The notes below the pieces were generated by a model. The model was not told where the DNA came from, did no database searches, and saw only the letters and a program-made list of their open reading frames with translations. A stretch of DNA of 64,000 nucleotides, from assembly GCF_964204645.1 (NCBI RefSeq), contig NC_134030.1:9174278-9238277 (forward strand), written 5' to 3'. Numbering within the stretch: position 1 is the first letter of the stretch; the number at the start of each line of letters is the position of its first letter. The position numbers and the translations under genes were made by a program. This DNA is from Tubulanus polymorphus. Its lineage: Eukaryota > Nemertea > Palaeonemertea > Tubulaniformes > Tubulanidae. This document shows, piece after piece, positions 47,201-62,200 of the stretch.

Positions 47201-50200
47201 ACATAGTAAGCCTTTGCTCGCAATTGGCCAATGAGAAACAAGGTGCAGTTATTCACATTGCCAGCCAATCAGGAACTGTGTCATTCCCGTGTGCCAGATT
47301 GAAAATATCAGTAACCGTAAATCAGAAGAATCAGCTACGAATGTATTCGTAGTGGCACTGCGGTGACAGAACCGAAAGAACAAGTATATTCTTAGCTGGT
47401 CAGCGAACGTGTTAAGGCAGACGTTTAGTTGGTGCCATCAGGTTTTCATTTAGATTTGGGTAAGTAGAGGATTATTAAGAGAAGTAACTGAAAACCCTGC
47501 GACTAAAAATAGAAATCGATGAGCGTGAAGTAATGAATACACATAGCACTACAGATAAGTGGTACAGCCCAGAAGTGAGGTGCAATTAAATCAAGAGACA
47601 CAACACATATGTTATGGTTAAGTTCTAGCTGATTAAATCTGGGCAGTACCGTGTATAGGTAACAAAGGTACGTTAAATAGTTATCGCTGTTAGAAATTGC
47701 TATGAATATTAATTGCGTAATATATGTATATAGAATCAATGACTTCCATACTTGTCGTCGTCGTTGTGTTAGCCGTCAAATACGATTGGTTAGAAAATGC
47801 GGCGCTACTGCACGAACTAATGTCAAAATCGCTGTCGGGGGACGGGGTCACTATCAAAACGGACAGAAAAAAGAAAAACAAGATACTTATATATAACAGC
47901 CATCAGCTACATGTTTTATGTATCTCGCCTTTCACAGAGGTGCTGCCTGAAAGAAATGTTTTCTTAATGAACCGCAGATTCCTGGCTGCTAGGACCCAAT
48001 TCCACAGTTGAGACTTAACAAGTTTGCTCAAAAGTTGGTTAGAGTTAACCAGTGGATAGTTGACATAGTGACAGTTAAAAGTTCATTGTTACAATGAAAT
48101 TTATTTGCCAGTTATCTAACCAACTTTGAGCAAACGGCCCCAGCTTTTTTATGATAAATTACACCCCATCATTAGTCAATAAAAACCTATAACATGAAAT
48201 TGCGCTCCTGACAACCATGAAATTATGCGAATGAAATATTTTGCAACGTATCCTCTGCGAAAAGTGAGTAATTTTACATTATTTCACTACAAAAGAAAAT
48301 TTAGTATCGACCCATGCATGAAATGTGCAATTCGACCGTTTACTGTTTCAATAAGATGCAAAAGAAATATGTCAATAATAAACAATCAAGAAAATGTACT
48401 CAAAAAATGTAATGCCGTAATGGATAGCTTTGAAAAGCAAAAAGGCTATCTGGTCCCGAGTGACTATGAACTTTTCAAAAAATGTTAAAGCCCCTTGAAT
48501 GTTCGAAGCATATGTTTACGCATATTCGCATTCTTTTTGAGTTTTCACATTCATGTCAACACCAATCGCCAGAAAGTTTCTTCATACTTTCCTCGGTGTT
48601 ACTTCGTTGCCTGACATCCGATAGACATGGCTAGTGTCTTCATTCAAAACAACCACGGCAGCTCAACACAGGGCCAAATTTGTACAAGCGGAAAACATGA
48701 ATTTCGTGAAACCCTGTGAAAATGGAAACCAGAAACGATTGAAAACTTCAAGGGCTTAATTTACTGATGAGAATAATCAACTAATTCATTGTTTTATGTT
48801 GATTATTTCTCTTTTTATCTTTGTATCATTGACAATCATGTAACTTGATTATGACGAACAAAATACTAGTCACACCCATAGTTCATAACCTCTAAACTTT
48901 TGAAAACTACACATTCACGGCGGAAAATACAATTCTTCAATACATTACATTAAGTTTGTTTAACAAAATGTGGACTTGTCGCCATTTCGATACCGGTAAC
49001 GAAAAAGGTTACAGCGTTACAGTGTTCATGCGAAAATATTGCCATTGTAACACAAATTCTTAGGTGAAACATCAAGTATAAGTCAGTGAATGTTCCAGTG
49101 AGTTACACAGCCACAATATATCTAAACCACAACCCTGATGTTTGATATATAGATAATTTTTTTTGTGCATTAGATAAAAGTTCATATTTATTTCCAAAAA
49201 AAAACCGATGTGAAATGGTGAATAAGGATTTTCCATATTCAATTCAAGGCTAGATATCCGCATGTTAGGTATGGACTTAACTATGTGTGCAAAGCACCCA
49301 TTTCAATTTTCTTGATGCCAATGAAGCCGTTACAATGTTCATTTATACCAAGTATTAAGGGGTATTAAGGGCGAGTCGATGTGCACTACATCATCAATAT
49401 TGGCGTTTCAAAATAACAATTATAATTGTGAGTTTTGGCATTCATTTTCTAATCAAATATATTTCATGACTTTTATTCTTATATTTGATAAATCTTTAAA
49501 ATTTGAGAGGCTGTGCACTACATCATCAATATACCGAGCTAGACTTGTTGCAGTTCAATTCAATTCAATTATTGATATACTTGAATCCAAAATATCTTTA
49601 TTGATCCTAAATATCATATAGTTTATATCATAATATCTATTGTCAGTATATGTGTTATTTCTCAAGGCATCAATAAACTTTCGAGTTAGTTTCTTTGTTT
49701 AGTGGTTGCAAAAACATAGGTTGCGCGAATAAAAAATAAGATATTCAAAGCACAGCAACAGGCTCTCTCTTGGGAGGGCTGCCCCTGATATTTGATATCT
49801 TAGTCGAGGCCGGTGAAGTTATTCTTTTCACGCTCAGAACGTGTAGCATGATTAATGTTAATAGCGACATGCGCCACCTAGGTGGTTAAACACACACTAG
49901 AATAGAAACAGTCGAACCTTTACTCCGGCGATCTTCACGGTCAGAAATATGAAAAAAAGACGAAACATTAATGATAACAATTACGACCGAAGCCATTCTA
50001 TGGGCCAGCAGCAACATATTAGTATATTACAAGGTTCAAATGATCTTTTACTTTTTTTGGGCTATCACTGGAATTGTGCATAGGACAGAGAGGAAAAAAA
50101 AACAAATACCAATCGACTATGAACTTAGGTCTGCGAGCAGGAAGCAACATTACGACAACATATGAACTGACTTTTCGCGGACTGATTCTACGTTTAATTC

Positions 50201-53200
50201 ACGGATAGTAGTAAAAAATCATAGTAAAACGCAACTATCAAAAGCTTCATGATGATTACATGATTTTATTCACACGTTTCACATCGTTTCAATTGATTTC
50301 GACTCGATTCATCCGAGTCCTTTTCAAGAAACAAATACATACAAAAATAGACATAGTATTATATTACTAATTGCTTAGATTATCATATATCAGACTTATG
50401 ATAATCTAAGCAATTAGTAATAGAATACTACGTATATGTTTGTACCTATTCATTTCTTGGAAAGGACTCGGAAGAATCAAGTCAAAATCGATTGAAACGA
50501 TGTAAAACATATAAATGAAATTATGTAATGATCATGAATATTTTGATAGTTGCGTTTCTACTACTATTAAACCTCTTTTAGATACTTTTTCCAAACTATA
50601 ATATACTAACTTTCGTTTTGTACGAGTACATAACTGAAGCGTGCACGAATTACACATCGTCATAGATCAACAAAAAATGAAACAAAAGCATGAAAATGAA
50701 TGTGGCTTTCCAATACACAAACGACAAAGTATTCAACCTTAGAAAAAATCTATTTCAAACGATCAGAAACTCTCTATATCAGTGTATAACAAAATTAGAG
50801 TTTGTCAACGGATGATAATCAAACAGCGTGTGATTGAAAAATTTACTGTTCCAGTTCATACAGTGGAACCTCATTAATACGGATCCTGTGGGCTAAAGTG
50901 AAATTGTCATATTAAACAGGTTTCGTATGATCCAAATGTAAATTGATATGAATATGTTAGCTGGGACATGCTGAAAACCATCGTAATAAACGTGTTTCAT
51001 CTTTAACAGAATCGTATTAACAAGGTACAATTGTATTTGAATTCATATTCTCAACTTTTCCACCTTTCAACATAAAATTAAGCAGCAAATACATTGAGAA
51101 ATTTCTTTGAATGGTAGGGCCTCGCTTCACAGTAGTGGATCTGACTGGAATATTTTTTCTAATGAATTTGTTTCACCCATGTAGGAATCGAATTAAAACT
51201 ATAAATGAATCTTGGAAAACAATATCGCCTCAAGTAAATTAGTTCATGTTTTTGTACTATTCGGTGTCTGTATTTCAAGTAAACATACCAGTTGATCTCG
51301 AGCCGTACTGATCGGGAGGTCGTAAATGTTGGTCGTCGTGGTAACTGGCACGATCGGCACTTTGAGATCGAGGTTTCTTTTGACGGCTGAACCTCTTCCT
51401 GAGTGTGCTGGCTATGGACGAAGATCGTTTCGGTTTGTTTGACTGACGTTCGGCCGCTGAAATTAACGATGAAAATAAACTGTATTCAAAACTATTCTAT
51501 ATAGCAACAACTAACTCCAGCAAGTGCCTGGAGCTGAGATAGACATTGCATACCACTGGAACTAGTGGCAACTGGTATATCAGGTCCGTAGCATGGGGGA
51601 GGGGTAAATACTGCGCAGAAACGTTACAACTATTTACTCAGACCTTCCGTATAACAATGGAAATCGCTCTCAAGAGTTTCCTTGGAGGAGGGCACCAGAC
51701 CCCGTTCAGTTCCAACCAAGCTAAAAATGAACACACACCCTCTTAATCCTCACGCTACCGGCCAGTATAGCGCTGAGATTATGAGATATATCGGAACTGC
51801 AAGATATCTTATAGTGGTAACTAACTATGAAATATCTCATAGCAGCAAGTGACTTTGAGATATCTCTCTAAATAAGACGAGAGAAATGTAAGTGAAACAA
51901 CACTTCCAACCCAGTTCGAGTACCAGTAATTATACTTATAGTACATTGTTCAGCTCGGTTGTCATGGTTTAGTACATGTACCAGCATGCTAATATAATCC
52001 AGTACCGGGTAATCAAAATATACTGTACTAGTAAATAATTTTGTTTTACACGGATTAATAAACTCATAATAAGTTCTACAGCCATGAGAAATCTTCCCAT
52101 ACAATGCTTGTAAGGTTCTGATTCTGTTGATACTCATTAAATTCATCACATGGATATAGGAAGAATTTTCTGCAACATTTGTACCACATGCAGTTCATTA
52201 CACATGAGACCAATCGATGCAATCAATTTCTAATGTAAGTTGTCCAATTAACATTAACCGGGTATGTCATACCAGAAATTGAATTATATTTTTCTATCTG
52301 GTTGCACAAGATGACAATCAAATACATGCACGCGGTTAAGAGTCCCAAAAACAATGAAAACGAAGGCATGCAAAATGAAACCAAATGGTAAGTTGATTCG
52401 AAAGTGGAGTTATTACATGTTGGGTGAAATGACTGGAAGTACGTGAAGTTTAAAGAGATTAATCTTCAACTTTGAAACTTAAGACAAAACCTGCAAAAAG
52501 CCAAGCAAATCAATTTAAAACTTGCTTCATAAATGTCGACTGTCATTCCAGTGTCCAAAACTAGCCCGCTGATACGCAGGTGAGACTAGACCCAGTTAAT
52601 TATCAGCTTAACCCTTTCAGTGCTGACTTATTAATACTTTAAAGTGCTGGAGATAATTTGAAAATTTTCAAAAATTCCACCCTAGTGTGTTGAATAATGG
52701 GAATACCACTATAGTGCGTCTACACCGCGGCGCGGTGTATCGTTAGTTACTAGTATTTCACTATGTTTGACAGGTGCTGCCATTTTTCAATAGAGATAAT
52801 TACTAATTACTAATACATCAATACACCGCAGTGCGGTGTACTAGCAAAATCCATCACCGATTCATACACCACACTGCGGTGTAGACGCACTGAAAGGGTT
52901 AATAGTATGAAGGAAAAATGCACCACGTTGCTAAGTAATCTAACCTTGCTCACTTGATGTTGATGACAAGCGGCCATCATCCTTGAGTTCTTCTGTTGGA
53001 GTACTTTGCGTCATCTAAAAGATATCCGTACATGAATATTCATCATAACTTCCCAAACTTTTCGTTTCTGTTCACAGCTACATTTACTTATGGCAACATT
53101 TTTGTAATAAATTCAATATCTTTGACACCATTGCATCACATACTCTTGCAAAATACATCCTGCAGCAGTTTGTTTTCATATTTCATCAAATTTAGGTTAT

Positions 53201-56200
53201 CACCGGGTATAAAAAAAGTTAACCTAGCAAATGCAGCCGTGTACAAATAAATAATTATCAATGCGATAGACTACATCAACATTTCAGAGAAATACTGATA
53301 CATACAGATTATCTTCAATTAATCAATTGGTTTGAAAACGTGAGAAACAAAAGTATAAAAATATGTTATTTCATTCTTAAAAACACATATTAATGAATAC
53401 AAATGAATTCAACTCTTAGGCAGGTTAATGGGGAGGGGAAAGAATATTGAATTTGAAAAGGCAAAACGAGACAGATCGCACTGTATACGTTACCTTGTTT
53501 ATTTGAAGTATGAACGTTACTAATGTATAGTAGCTTCATCAAGTGAATGAGTGACAAAGCTACTATACATAAGTAGCGAAAGTACTTCAAATAAACAAGT
53601 TAACTATGCAATACAATCTATCTTGTTTTACTTCTTCTACGCCAGATGGCTCCTCTACGAATCTATTAAATTTGAGAAATTTCGATTCGAAACACTCATT
53701 GGGCATCATTTCATTACGCAGTATAAATTTTTGAATGAACTAGAAACAGAGGAATAAATTATCATCGCACACATGTATTTGCAAACGTTAGTTTAAAATG
53801 TCATCTTTGAAACAGCGGGCAAGGTAGACCTCACAGCGACCATTCAAAATGTTGCCAATTTTTGGGCCCCCTTCATCTTGCATAAAAGTACAGCAAAAGT
53901 CGCTTAATCGTCATTGGTTAAGTCATCAGATTACTTATGTTGCCTCTATTTTTAGTTTAAACTTGTATTTGCAATTCAATTTGTCAAGCAGAAGTCATCA
54001 ATTGGATAAGCCATCAACATGATGATGCGACCAAGGGAATTTTGCTGTTTCTCAAGTATGAAATAGGGCCATGACAATGATTTTGCTATATCCAGTGCTT
54101 TGTTAACAGTAACATTAGACTAAACAATTTTGCCTAAACATTTCAGGTACTTCTAGGTTTCTATTGTGTTTTGACTACATTACCAGTAAACCCTGGTACA
54201 TATTTGAAAGCCACCGTCGATGGCTCAATAAACGAAAGGCCCCGTTAGTTTTTCAAAGTCAGACATCATAAACAGTTGATGCGAGATACCAAAGTACAGA
54301 TTAACAATCTCACCTTTTTAGACGCTCTTTTCTATGAAAAACAAGTAGTGAACATACCGTAAACAAACACGATAATCATTAAAACGAGTAGAAAAACTTC
54401 GTGAAATTGTGTGAAAAATCAAGAACAAACTAAAATCTGACAAAGCTAGAAAAGATTGTGAATTGTCATAAGCGGATAGCATGGTTTTGATAATAGCAGA
54501 TTTCGGGAACGTAAAAAAGAATTGATTGAAAACCAGACCTCGAGCTATCTACTTATAGAGATTGCGTAATCGAAAACACAAAAATGAACATTTAACTTCG
54601 TTTTTAACGAAACTCTACCTTAATTTCTGGAATTCTCACCGGGTCCTGATTGTAAGGAGGCCGCAGAAAAAATATACGTATATATGCGATTATTTATTGA
54701 GGGAAAAATGTGCAAATAGATTTATTTCACATGTATTCGATATTGTTGAAAACAATGTTTGAATAATGAAAGCATTAATTGATTCGCTACCTACCGAAAA
54801 CAATCTTAACAGCATTCGTATTAGTCAATTTAAGAAAATCGGGTACATTATTCTATCGTTAAAATCTATCATTGTTGTTTATCAATACAGATATCAGATC
54901 TAATACAACAAGCCGTGTTAAGTTAAAAGCGTTCGGGTTACTTTAGAAGAGGGTTATTACATTGAAAGCATACGGTTCACTACGGAAATTAAATACAGCA
55001 AATACCCAAACACCCAACATAAAATGTAGCTACACTACTCATCAAATTACTCATCAGAGGGAAAATGTGATGAAATTGTAGAAAATTTCTTCAGCTGATG
55101 ATAGAAATTCATCCACGAAGGATTAGTCGGCGCTATTGCATCCGCGTGAAGAATCGAAAAAAGCAACACCAAATGGTTCTTAGTGATCCGAAGATCGAAA
55201 CTGAAGCAGTTATGTAAATCGCTTCATATCGATGGAATATGGTTAGGATCGGGTGCCCGATTCCAGGATCGATCACTCCAACTCAAACAATTTCGGTGGA
55301 CGCGTGAGTGTCTCGACTCTGGAACTGGACGCGCATCAAAATCGGCGACTGAAGCGAAATGTTAATATAGATGCCATCGCTCACAAAATGTTAATTTTTC
55401 AAATAGAATCACGAAAGTCATAGACGGAACAGTTCTACTGCTCGTGACGAAGAATGTTGGAATAGTTACAGAAATGTTTAGTTTCATACAACATTGATAT
55501 AGTATTATAGTATTATGATTATTATAGATTTTACGTAATGGTAAAAACATTCGTTACTCCCTGCGTAAATGGCCTCTGGGCAAGAGTCTACAGTGTACGA
55601 CGGTGGGTCACCAAAACTAGGATGCGGAACCCAGTTTCATGATGAGTAATGAAGACTCCGTAAACGACTGTGGCAAGCGAGGAACTAACAAACAGTGGTA
55701 GTCTATGCCAATATGCTGGATTTTTTCTCAAATTGATTCTCAAAATGAATTTCAATTAAATCAATTGGATTATTGAATAAGTCATAATTCAATTAATTGT
55801 ACGCCTTACATGAACCCAAAAAAATCAATCTGAATTCTACTGGAGACAAGATTTGACTCACTTTCCATGTGGGAGGCTATAAATCTAAGCTACCCCGGTA
55901 ATAGAAAATGTACCGGTACCAAATTTTGATTTGAGTCGTCCTGTTGTTTTGTGAGTACGCCATCTGACGGGATAGTGGTGGTATTGGGGTCCTCATTCAT
56001 ATCAAATTCAATTGTTTATAGCTCACTGGGAAAAATAATTGAGGAATTTGAGCGCGGACCAGGGAGCAGACGAACACTACTATTTAAGCCGTCCCTGTGG
56101 TGTACTTTGCAGACTTTCTTACCCAATGAAGCCAAATGAACACAATTACCAACGAATCAAGACAAAACAACCCGCCTTACCCTTTTGTCACTCTCCCCCG

Positions 56201-59200
56201 ACTTATTGTACGGGGCGGTGGGTGTCTGGGGTTGCTGTTGAATTTCCCGAGAAGTGGAAGAAGTTAACAAGGTATCGTTAGGACGTGGAACACCTCCTGA
56301 AACGTGACACAAGCAACAATACATAACAATGAGCAGGATCGGGATAACCATGACAACAAGGTATCTATCTTGTGTGACTGGCAGATGGAATAACGATACA
56401 ATATCTCGACTCGAATTCAACCAAGATACAAAAACATCCGCTGAACGAATGGAACTAGTGCTCAGCACTCAGAAAGACCATGAAAGAACAAGCCAATTTC
56501 TGGTATGAAAATAGAGTATATTGAAATGCTACTGATCATATTGTGTTTTGTATCCTAGCAAAATCAAGTCAAACCCAAGCCAATGTGTAGAAACATAGAA
56601 CGATTGCAGCTCGTCGCATTTATTCAATGGAGCAGCGGTAAGATCAGCCGCTAAAACAAAGAAAATTTTCGATAGATTTTCTAGAATGGCCAGTCGAATT
56701 CCGACGCATTCAGATTTAGAGCCCTCAAGAACAGATCAAAAGATTCATGGGTTTCAATAGACGAATTCAAAGGTATTTGCCCATTTCAATAAACGCAGGC
56801 ATTTTCGTCGACTCGGGATGGCATGGGACGCTGGTAGACGCTTGGGATCATGGCTGCTGGTCGCAGAGAACCACATTGCTACGTGAGCCTGCCTTTGCAT
56901 AGTCCTTACATTTTGGCGGCAGCCACCTTTGAATAAGTGCGTGACTATGCAATCACTCAAGCTAATCACATTGGCTTTTCAAATACTGTCCTGAATAGTG
57001 AACTGGCCACATAGTCATTGTGGTCGGTGAACTTTTATTTCTTGGTCTTATGGAATTCTCCCCTTGTAGCTATTTGAACTTATTGTCATATGCAACCGGT
57101 ATGCGTTTCCTGCCTCAGTACAGAAACGGTACTTAGGATCAAAAACATTAAGTTCATATATCTACAAGGGCACGCTGACCTTACGATCCTGGATATACAT
57201 GTACAATACATATTCGTTGGCACAAAGTGCCATGTTCCGTACCCTCATGACTACCGGTAATCGTTAACGAAATACCCATCGGAAGGTGTTAACTTCGGTC
57301 AATGGGAATTTCATAGGTGTATCATACAGTACAGTACAGTACACACACACACAACAAAGTGAATAATAGCCAGAACGATTTAACAACTGGGGTATCAATC
57401 AAGAAAGCTCCAAAAAACTCCAATACAACCATGCTCCAAAATTCCGAAAAAGGGCAGTGACAAGGAAAATGCCAATCACCTATATAATAATGATACATAG
57501 TACACGAAACCCCTATCATTAGCAGTGAGTGGAAGCGTGGGGCAAACAAGGTGCCCTGGATAACTATACTTACTTGGGAAGGTAAGGTACTGGCTTTAGC
57601 TTCCCTACCCGTACGAGGATGAATAAACGGTGGCCATTCCGTTTTCTGTTCTACTGCCACACACAGAAACACAATACAAGATATATTCAGTTATTTTGGT
57701 CAAAAAGTTCATACAAATGATATGTGGTAAGTGATAAGAATGACTAAATTGTCCAAATTTAAACCCCTACAGACCGCAAAGCCACATAGCCTTGCATCTA
57801 AAGGCAAACCACTATATAGTTGTAAGTAGTGAAATAATGAAGTAAGAGGTTCTTTAACCTTATGTAGGTTCAACATTCTATCAGTTAACAACCGAAGGTA
57901 CCTCAAAACATGGAACAAATGAGAGGCAATGAAGCAACTTAGCCACCAAAGACACGCCTATCTACATAGGTAATGTTACAGGGTGGCCACTTTTATTTGA
58001 CTTTTCCCCTGACTATTCCCTGACATTTACGTTGTTTTGCCTGACTCGATCTGCTAAGAATCCAATCAATTAACACAGTCAAGTATGTAAAACATAAATG
58101 GAAACTATTTGATCTAGCAATCTCAACAAATTTCCCTGACTATTCCCTGACATTTTAAAGAAATTTCCCCGACTTTTCCCTGATTTCCAGGTAAGTGAAG
58201 AGGCCACCCCAAATGTACATAATGAACAGGAATCATAGCCTTTCAGAAATACAGGTCGGGTAATAAATATATTGGTGAAGTCTAGAAAAATATTCAAAAC
58301 CAAGTTTCACCGTCAGGGTATCAAAATAGGTAAATATTATCAACAAAATTATCGTCAGGAATTATTTCTTTTTAAGAAAATTCAGTAGAATCATTTCTAT
58401 TGCGGATGGAAACTAGAGGGCATGCTGTACGTACCAGTTGGACTAGGAACAGTTCTGCGACTGCTGTGAGGTGATGAATCGACAGAGCTCAGTGGCTTCG
58501 CGAAGTCACTCGTCAAGTCAACCCGATCGGTACGGTTTGGCGATTCTACAAAACGCAAAAACACTCCCTATCAGCCATTAGCGATTTACGGTTCACGGAA
58601 AGAAAATACTGAATTTACAGAAACAAAAAAATGTTCAGTTCGCGTAACGAGAAACATTGTTTTTATTGCCGCACGCAACGCGAGTCTAGCTAATCAAGAA
58701 ACACTAACACGATAACTAATCAGTGATGGCAAAGACTGATCGAAATCACCGCCATTTCAATATCTCATGATACCATAACTACTTCTCTCGTCACTGGTTA
58801 TGCATGCAATAGTGATTTACCTTTTCAGTTTGGATTAATTAATACCCAGGATCCAGTTCCAATGTCATGAGTAAGAGTTAACTCTGAGTTAAAATTAGTT
58901 CATTTTCAATGAGTTAACTCTTGACTCACAGCTGTGGAACTGGGTCTAGGAGCGCTGGGTGATAATTTGGAAATTTTGAAAAAATCCACCCCAGTTATGT
59001 TAGATAATGGGTATACCATTAAACTGCGGCGTGGTATATCATTAGTTACTAGTATTTCACTATGTTTGATAGGTGCTGCCATTATCATTATAAAGCTAAC
59101 TAATTACTAATAATATCAATACACCCTGATGCGATGTACAAAGTCAATCGCCCATTTATACACTGCTCTACAGAGTAGACTTACTGAAAGGGTTAAGTTA

Positions 59201-62200
59201 AATCATCGAAACGCATAAACAAATATCTGTTTCGTGTTTTGAATTTGTTTTCGCTAAACTCAGTGATAAGTCGATAAGCGCAAAGTTCATACGTACCTTG
59301 AGGTCTTTCAGTGGTCGTCGTTTGAGTCGTGACGACTAAACCTCCCGGCATTACGGATCGATTCGTTTCGATCCGTCGACGCGGCGACAGATTATCGGCG
59401 GCTCCGATCATCAGTTCTCTCTCGTCCGGCTGAATTCCGGTCTGATCGGCGCGTTCCATAAACAAAAACTGAAAAATACAATGACACATCAAAAACAAAC
59501 CATAGGCAACAACGATTCACGAGTTCGTACTCTGAAATTCCCATGCGTCGGTTCCCATTACACTCGTTGCTGAAAACAGAGTTTTTAGTGCCTAGTTCTA
59601 CCACTAGGTGGCAGACTGGACCCATTCTTTGCACCGCACAACTAGACCCCCATACTAACATTTTACCCAACTTTCATGAAGATTGACCCACTTTTAACGA
59701 AGCTAAGTAGACAGACAGACAAACTGACAGACAGTATAAGAAAAGGGTCACCAGAAAGCCAGAGAACCAATAAATTCACGGAAACAGGACATCTTATAAC
59801 TATTTTCTTTTTTCAGGTTGGCTCGTGTCTGTAGTATGTATAGATTATTATTTCCATCAAGAAGTAGCATAAGTTTCATCAATGTTGAGAAAAATAAAGG
59901 ACGTTATTCACTGGCTCAATGCAAATATTAGTAGATTACACCCAATTCAAGTAAAAACTGGTCTAGAAAACGATAAACAATATAATTTTTTTCAAACCCC
60001 TGAGCACCACTTCTTTTTGTTCTTTTTCCCGATTGAGAAGGCACAAGGGGTAAAAGTTGAAACTTCAACCAGGAAACTCTGCTGCAAATCATGAACCCTG
60101 CATCCATGAAACCAGTGACCGTTGGCATAAATCACTCCACCACAATGCCTCTCAGACTTAGGATGTCAGATTTTCTTTCTGACAGGTGAGTCGACTATGT
60201 TAGTAAGTTTCATCAGATACCACCATTAGAAATTAAATGAATGTTAATGGTTGAATAATAGACATTCCCTGGCAAATAGTGGATATAATTAAGGTTGTAC
60301 CCTTTTATGGCGTCTGAAACCTCCATCCGAAATCTCTGGTTGGCTCAACAAAAAATCTGAATCACACCACCTCGACAGAACGGAGGTTTTGGACTCTCCA
60401 TAAGGTCATGTGACCAATAATAGAGTACGATTGGCAGCAAACGGACTCTCCGATCTGATAAAAGCTCAAGAGTTACATCTCTTAAAGACAAATTTCGAGT
60501 CCAGCAACAAAGACAGGCCAAAAAGTGACAAAACGAGTACAAAGCTACTAACAGTTCTGCTAGTGGGTGTATGCTTCGGCCTTGCTATCCCTGGAGTTAT
60601 GCAAAGACGAAGGTAGTTTTTCGTACATTGAATCGCGATATAAACTACCCACCACCCACGAGTCATATACTAATTACCTCGACGGTTATATTTCCTCCTT
60701 TTCCGGTACCCGGAGAACGTCCAGCCAGCGGGATAATCTGACGACTGCTCGGATTCTTGCACAATTCGTCGACGCTTACGACGGCCATACCGAGGAAATC
60801 ATCTGCATAATAAAAACAAAATAAATATATTTCGAGACTTTTCGTTTAATAGTCTACCTAACAGAGGCAAGACTTGCTTATTGACTAGAGTATCACGCTT
60901 GTTACGCAGGTATCATTCTGAACAAACCTCCTGAATATAGTATGATTATATTATGACTGATGCCTGGCATATCACTTTACGCCCATTTTCAAATCCCGTG
61001 AGTTACCCTGATTTTTCCATGTGAAAACACAAAATTCCCTGAGTGAATCACAGAAATTTCTAGGTTAAAACTGTTATAATCCATTCATTTTTCATTGAAT
61101 TGTATACTGAAACAGGTGGTCCCGAGTTTTCCAGGTTTTTGATAGAATGCGTCAAATTCACTGAGTTTTCCCTGATTTTTCTTGCTGATTCCCTGAGTTT
61201 TCCAGGTTTTCCAGGTCAGTGGCCACCCTACATTTGTAATCAATTCTACATTTCATTTTCAATCAAAAATCTCCGAAATAAGTGAGGACCCTACCACGGC
61301 TGAAGCCGATAAAGAATGATATGCGCTTTATTTGCTTCATGAACTCCATAACAGAATGCAGTTTTGCAGTTATGAGTCTGTTTACTATATTTCCAAATAT
61401 TTTCACTTTTCATAAAGTCAATAGTAGAATTCTAAATCAAAGGGATTTTTAGAACATGTTGAAGACATATACACTTACCGCCGGGAGGTTTCTCTCGATC
61501 GAATACCTCAAATATCAACTCTTTAGAATGCGAATTCAAGTCACTGAAACGTGAAACGATGATTTAAGAATTGATTGACATTACTCGTCACGATTCACTG
61601 TAAACCCGGAATATCAATACTTACAATAGGAAATGCTCATCCCAGAACGGATTGACAGTGTTCTTTACGACGCTTGTGCTGTGTTTCTGAACCGGGTCAT
61701 CCATTTCGACCATGCAATACGGTTCACTGCAGCCTGACAATTCAGAAATCAAAAATTTCAGCCAATAACGTTTTGGGCCGATTGTTTCTAAAACATCAAT
61801 TACCGTCTAAACACAGAATTCCTCTGTAATCGTGCTAACGACGTGAAGAAAGTCAAGTCCATAATCACAGAAAATCATCTTACCAAATGATAATTATCTC
61901 AAGATTATTTAGATGTGGCATCTTTTGACTTTTCCACAGCATGGGAATCATCAATTGGTCCACTGATTAACATAAATCCCCCATTAACCCATTATTAAGC
62001 TTTAAAATCATTTAAAGGCTGATGATCCCTGATATAGTTTACGGTGTATATTGCGATTTCAGTTTCGACTATTCGTATGCATTCATTACCGAAGTCTTTC
62101 GAGCCAAGGCCACTTGCTTTCAGTATTTTCACCAGCAGCCGTTTATCTTGTCGGTTGAAAACATCAGAGACGCGGAGGGTACGCGACTGACCCGCTGGCA

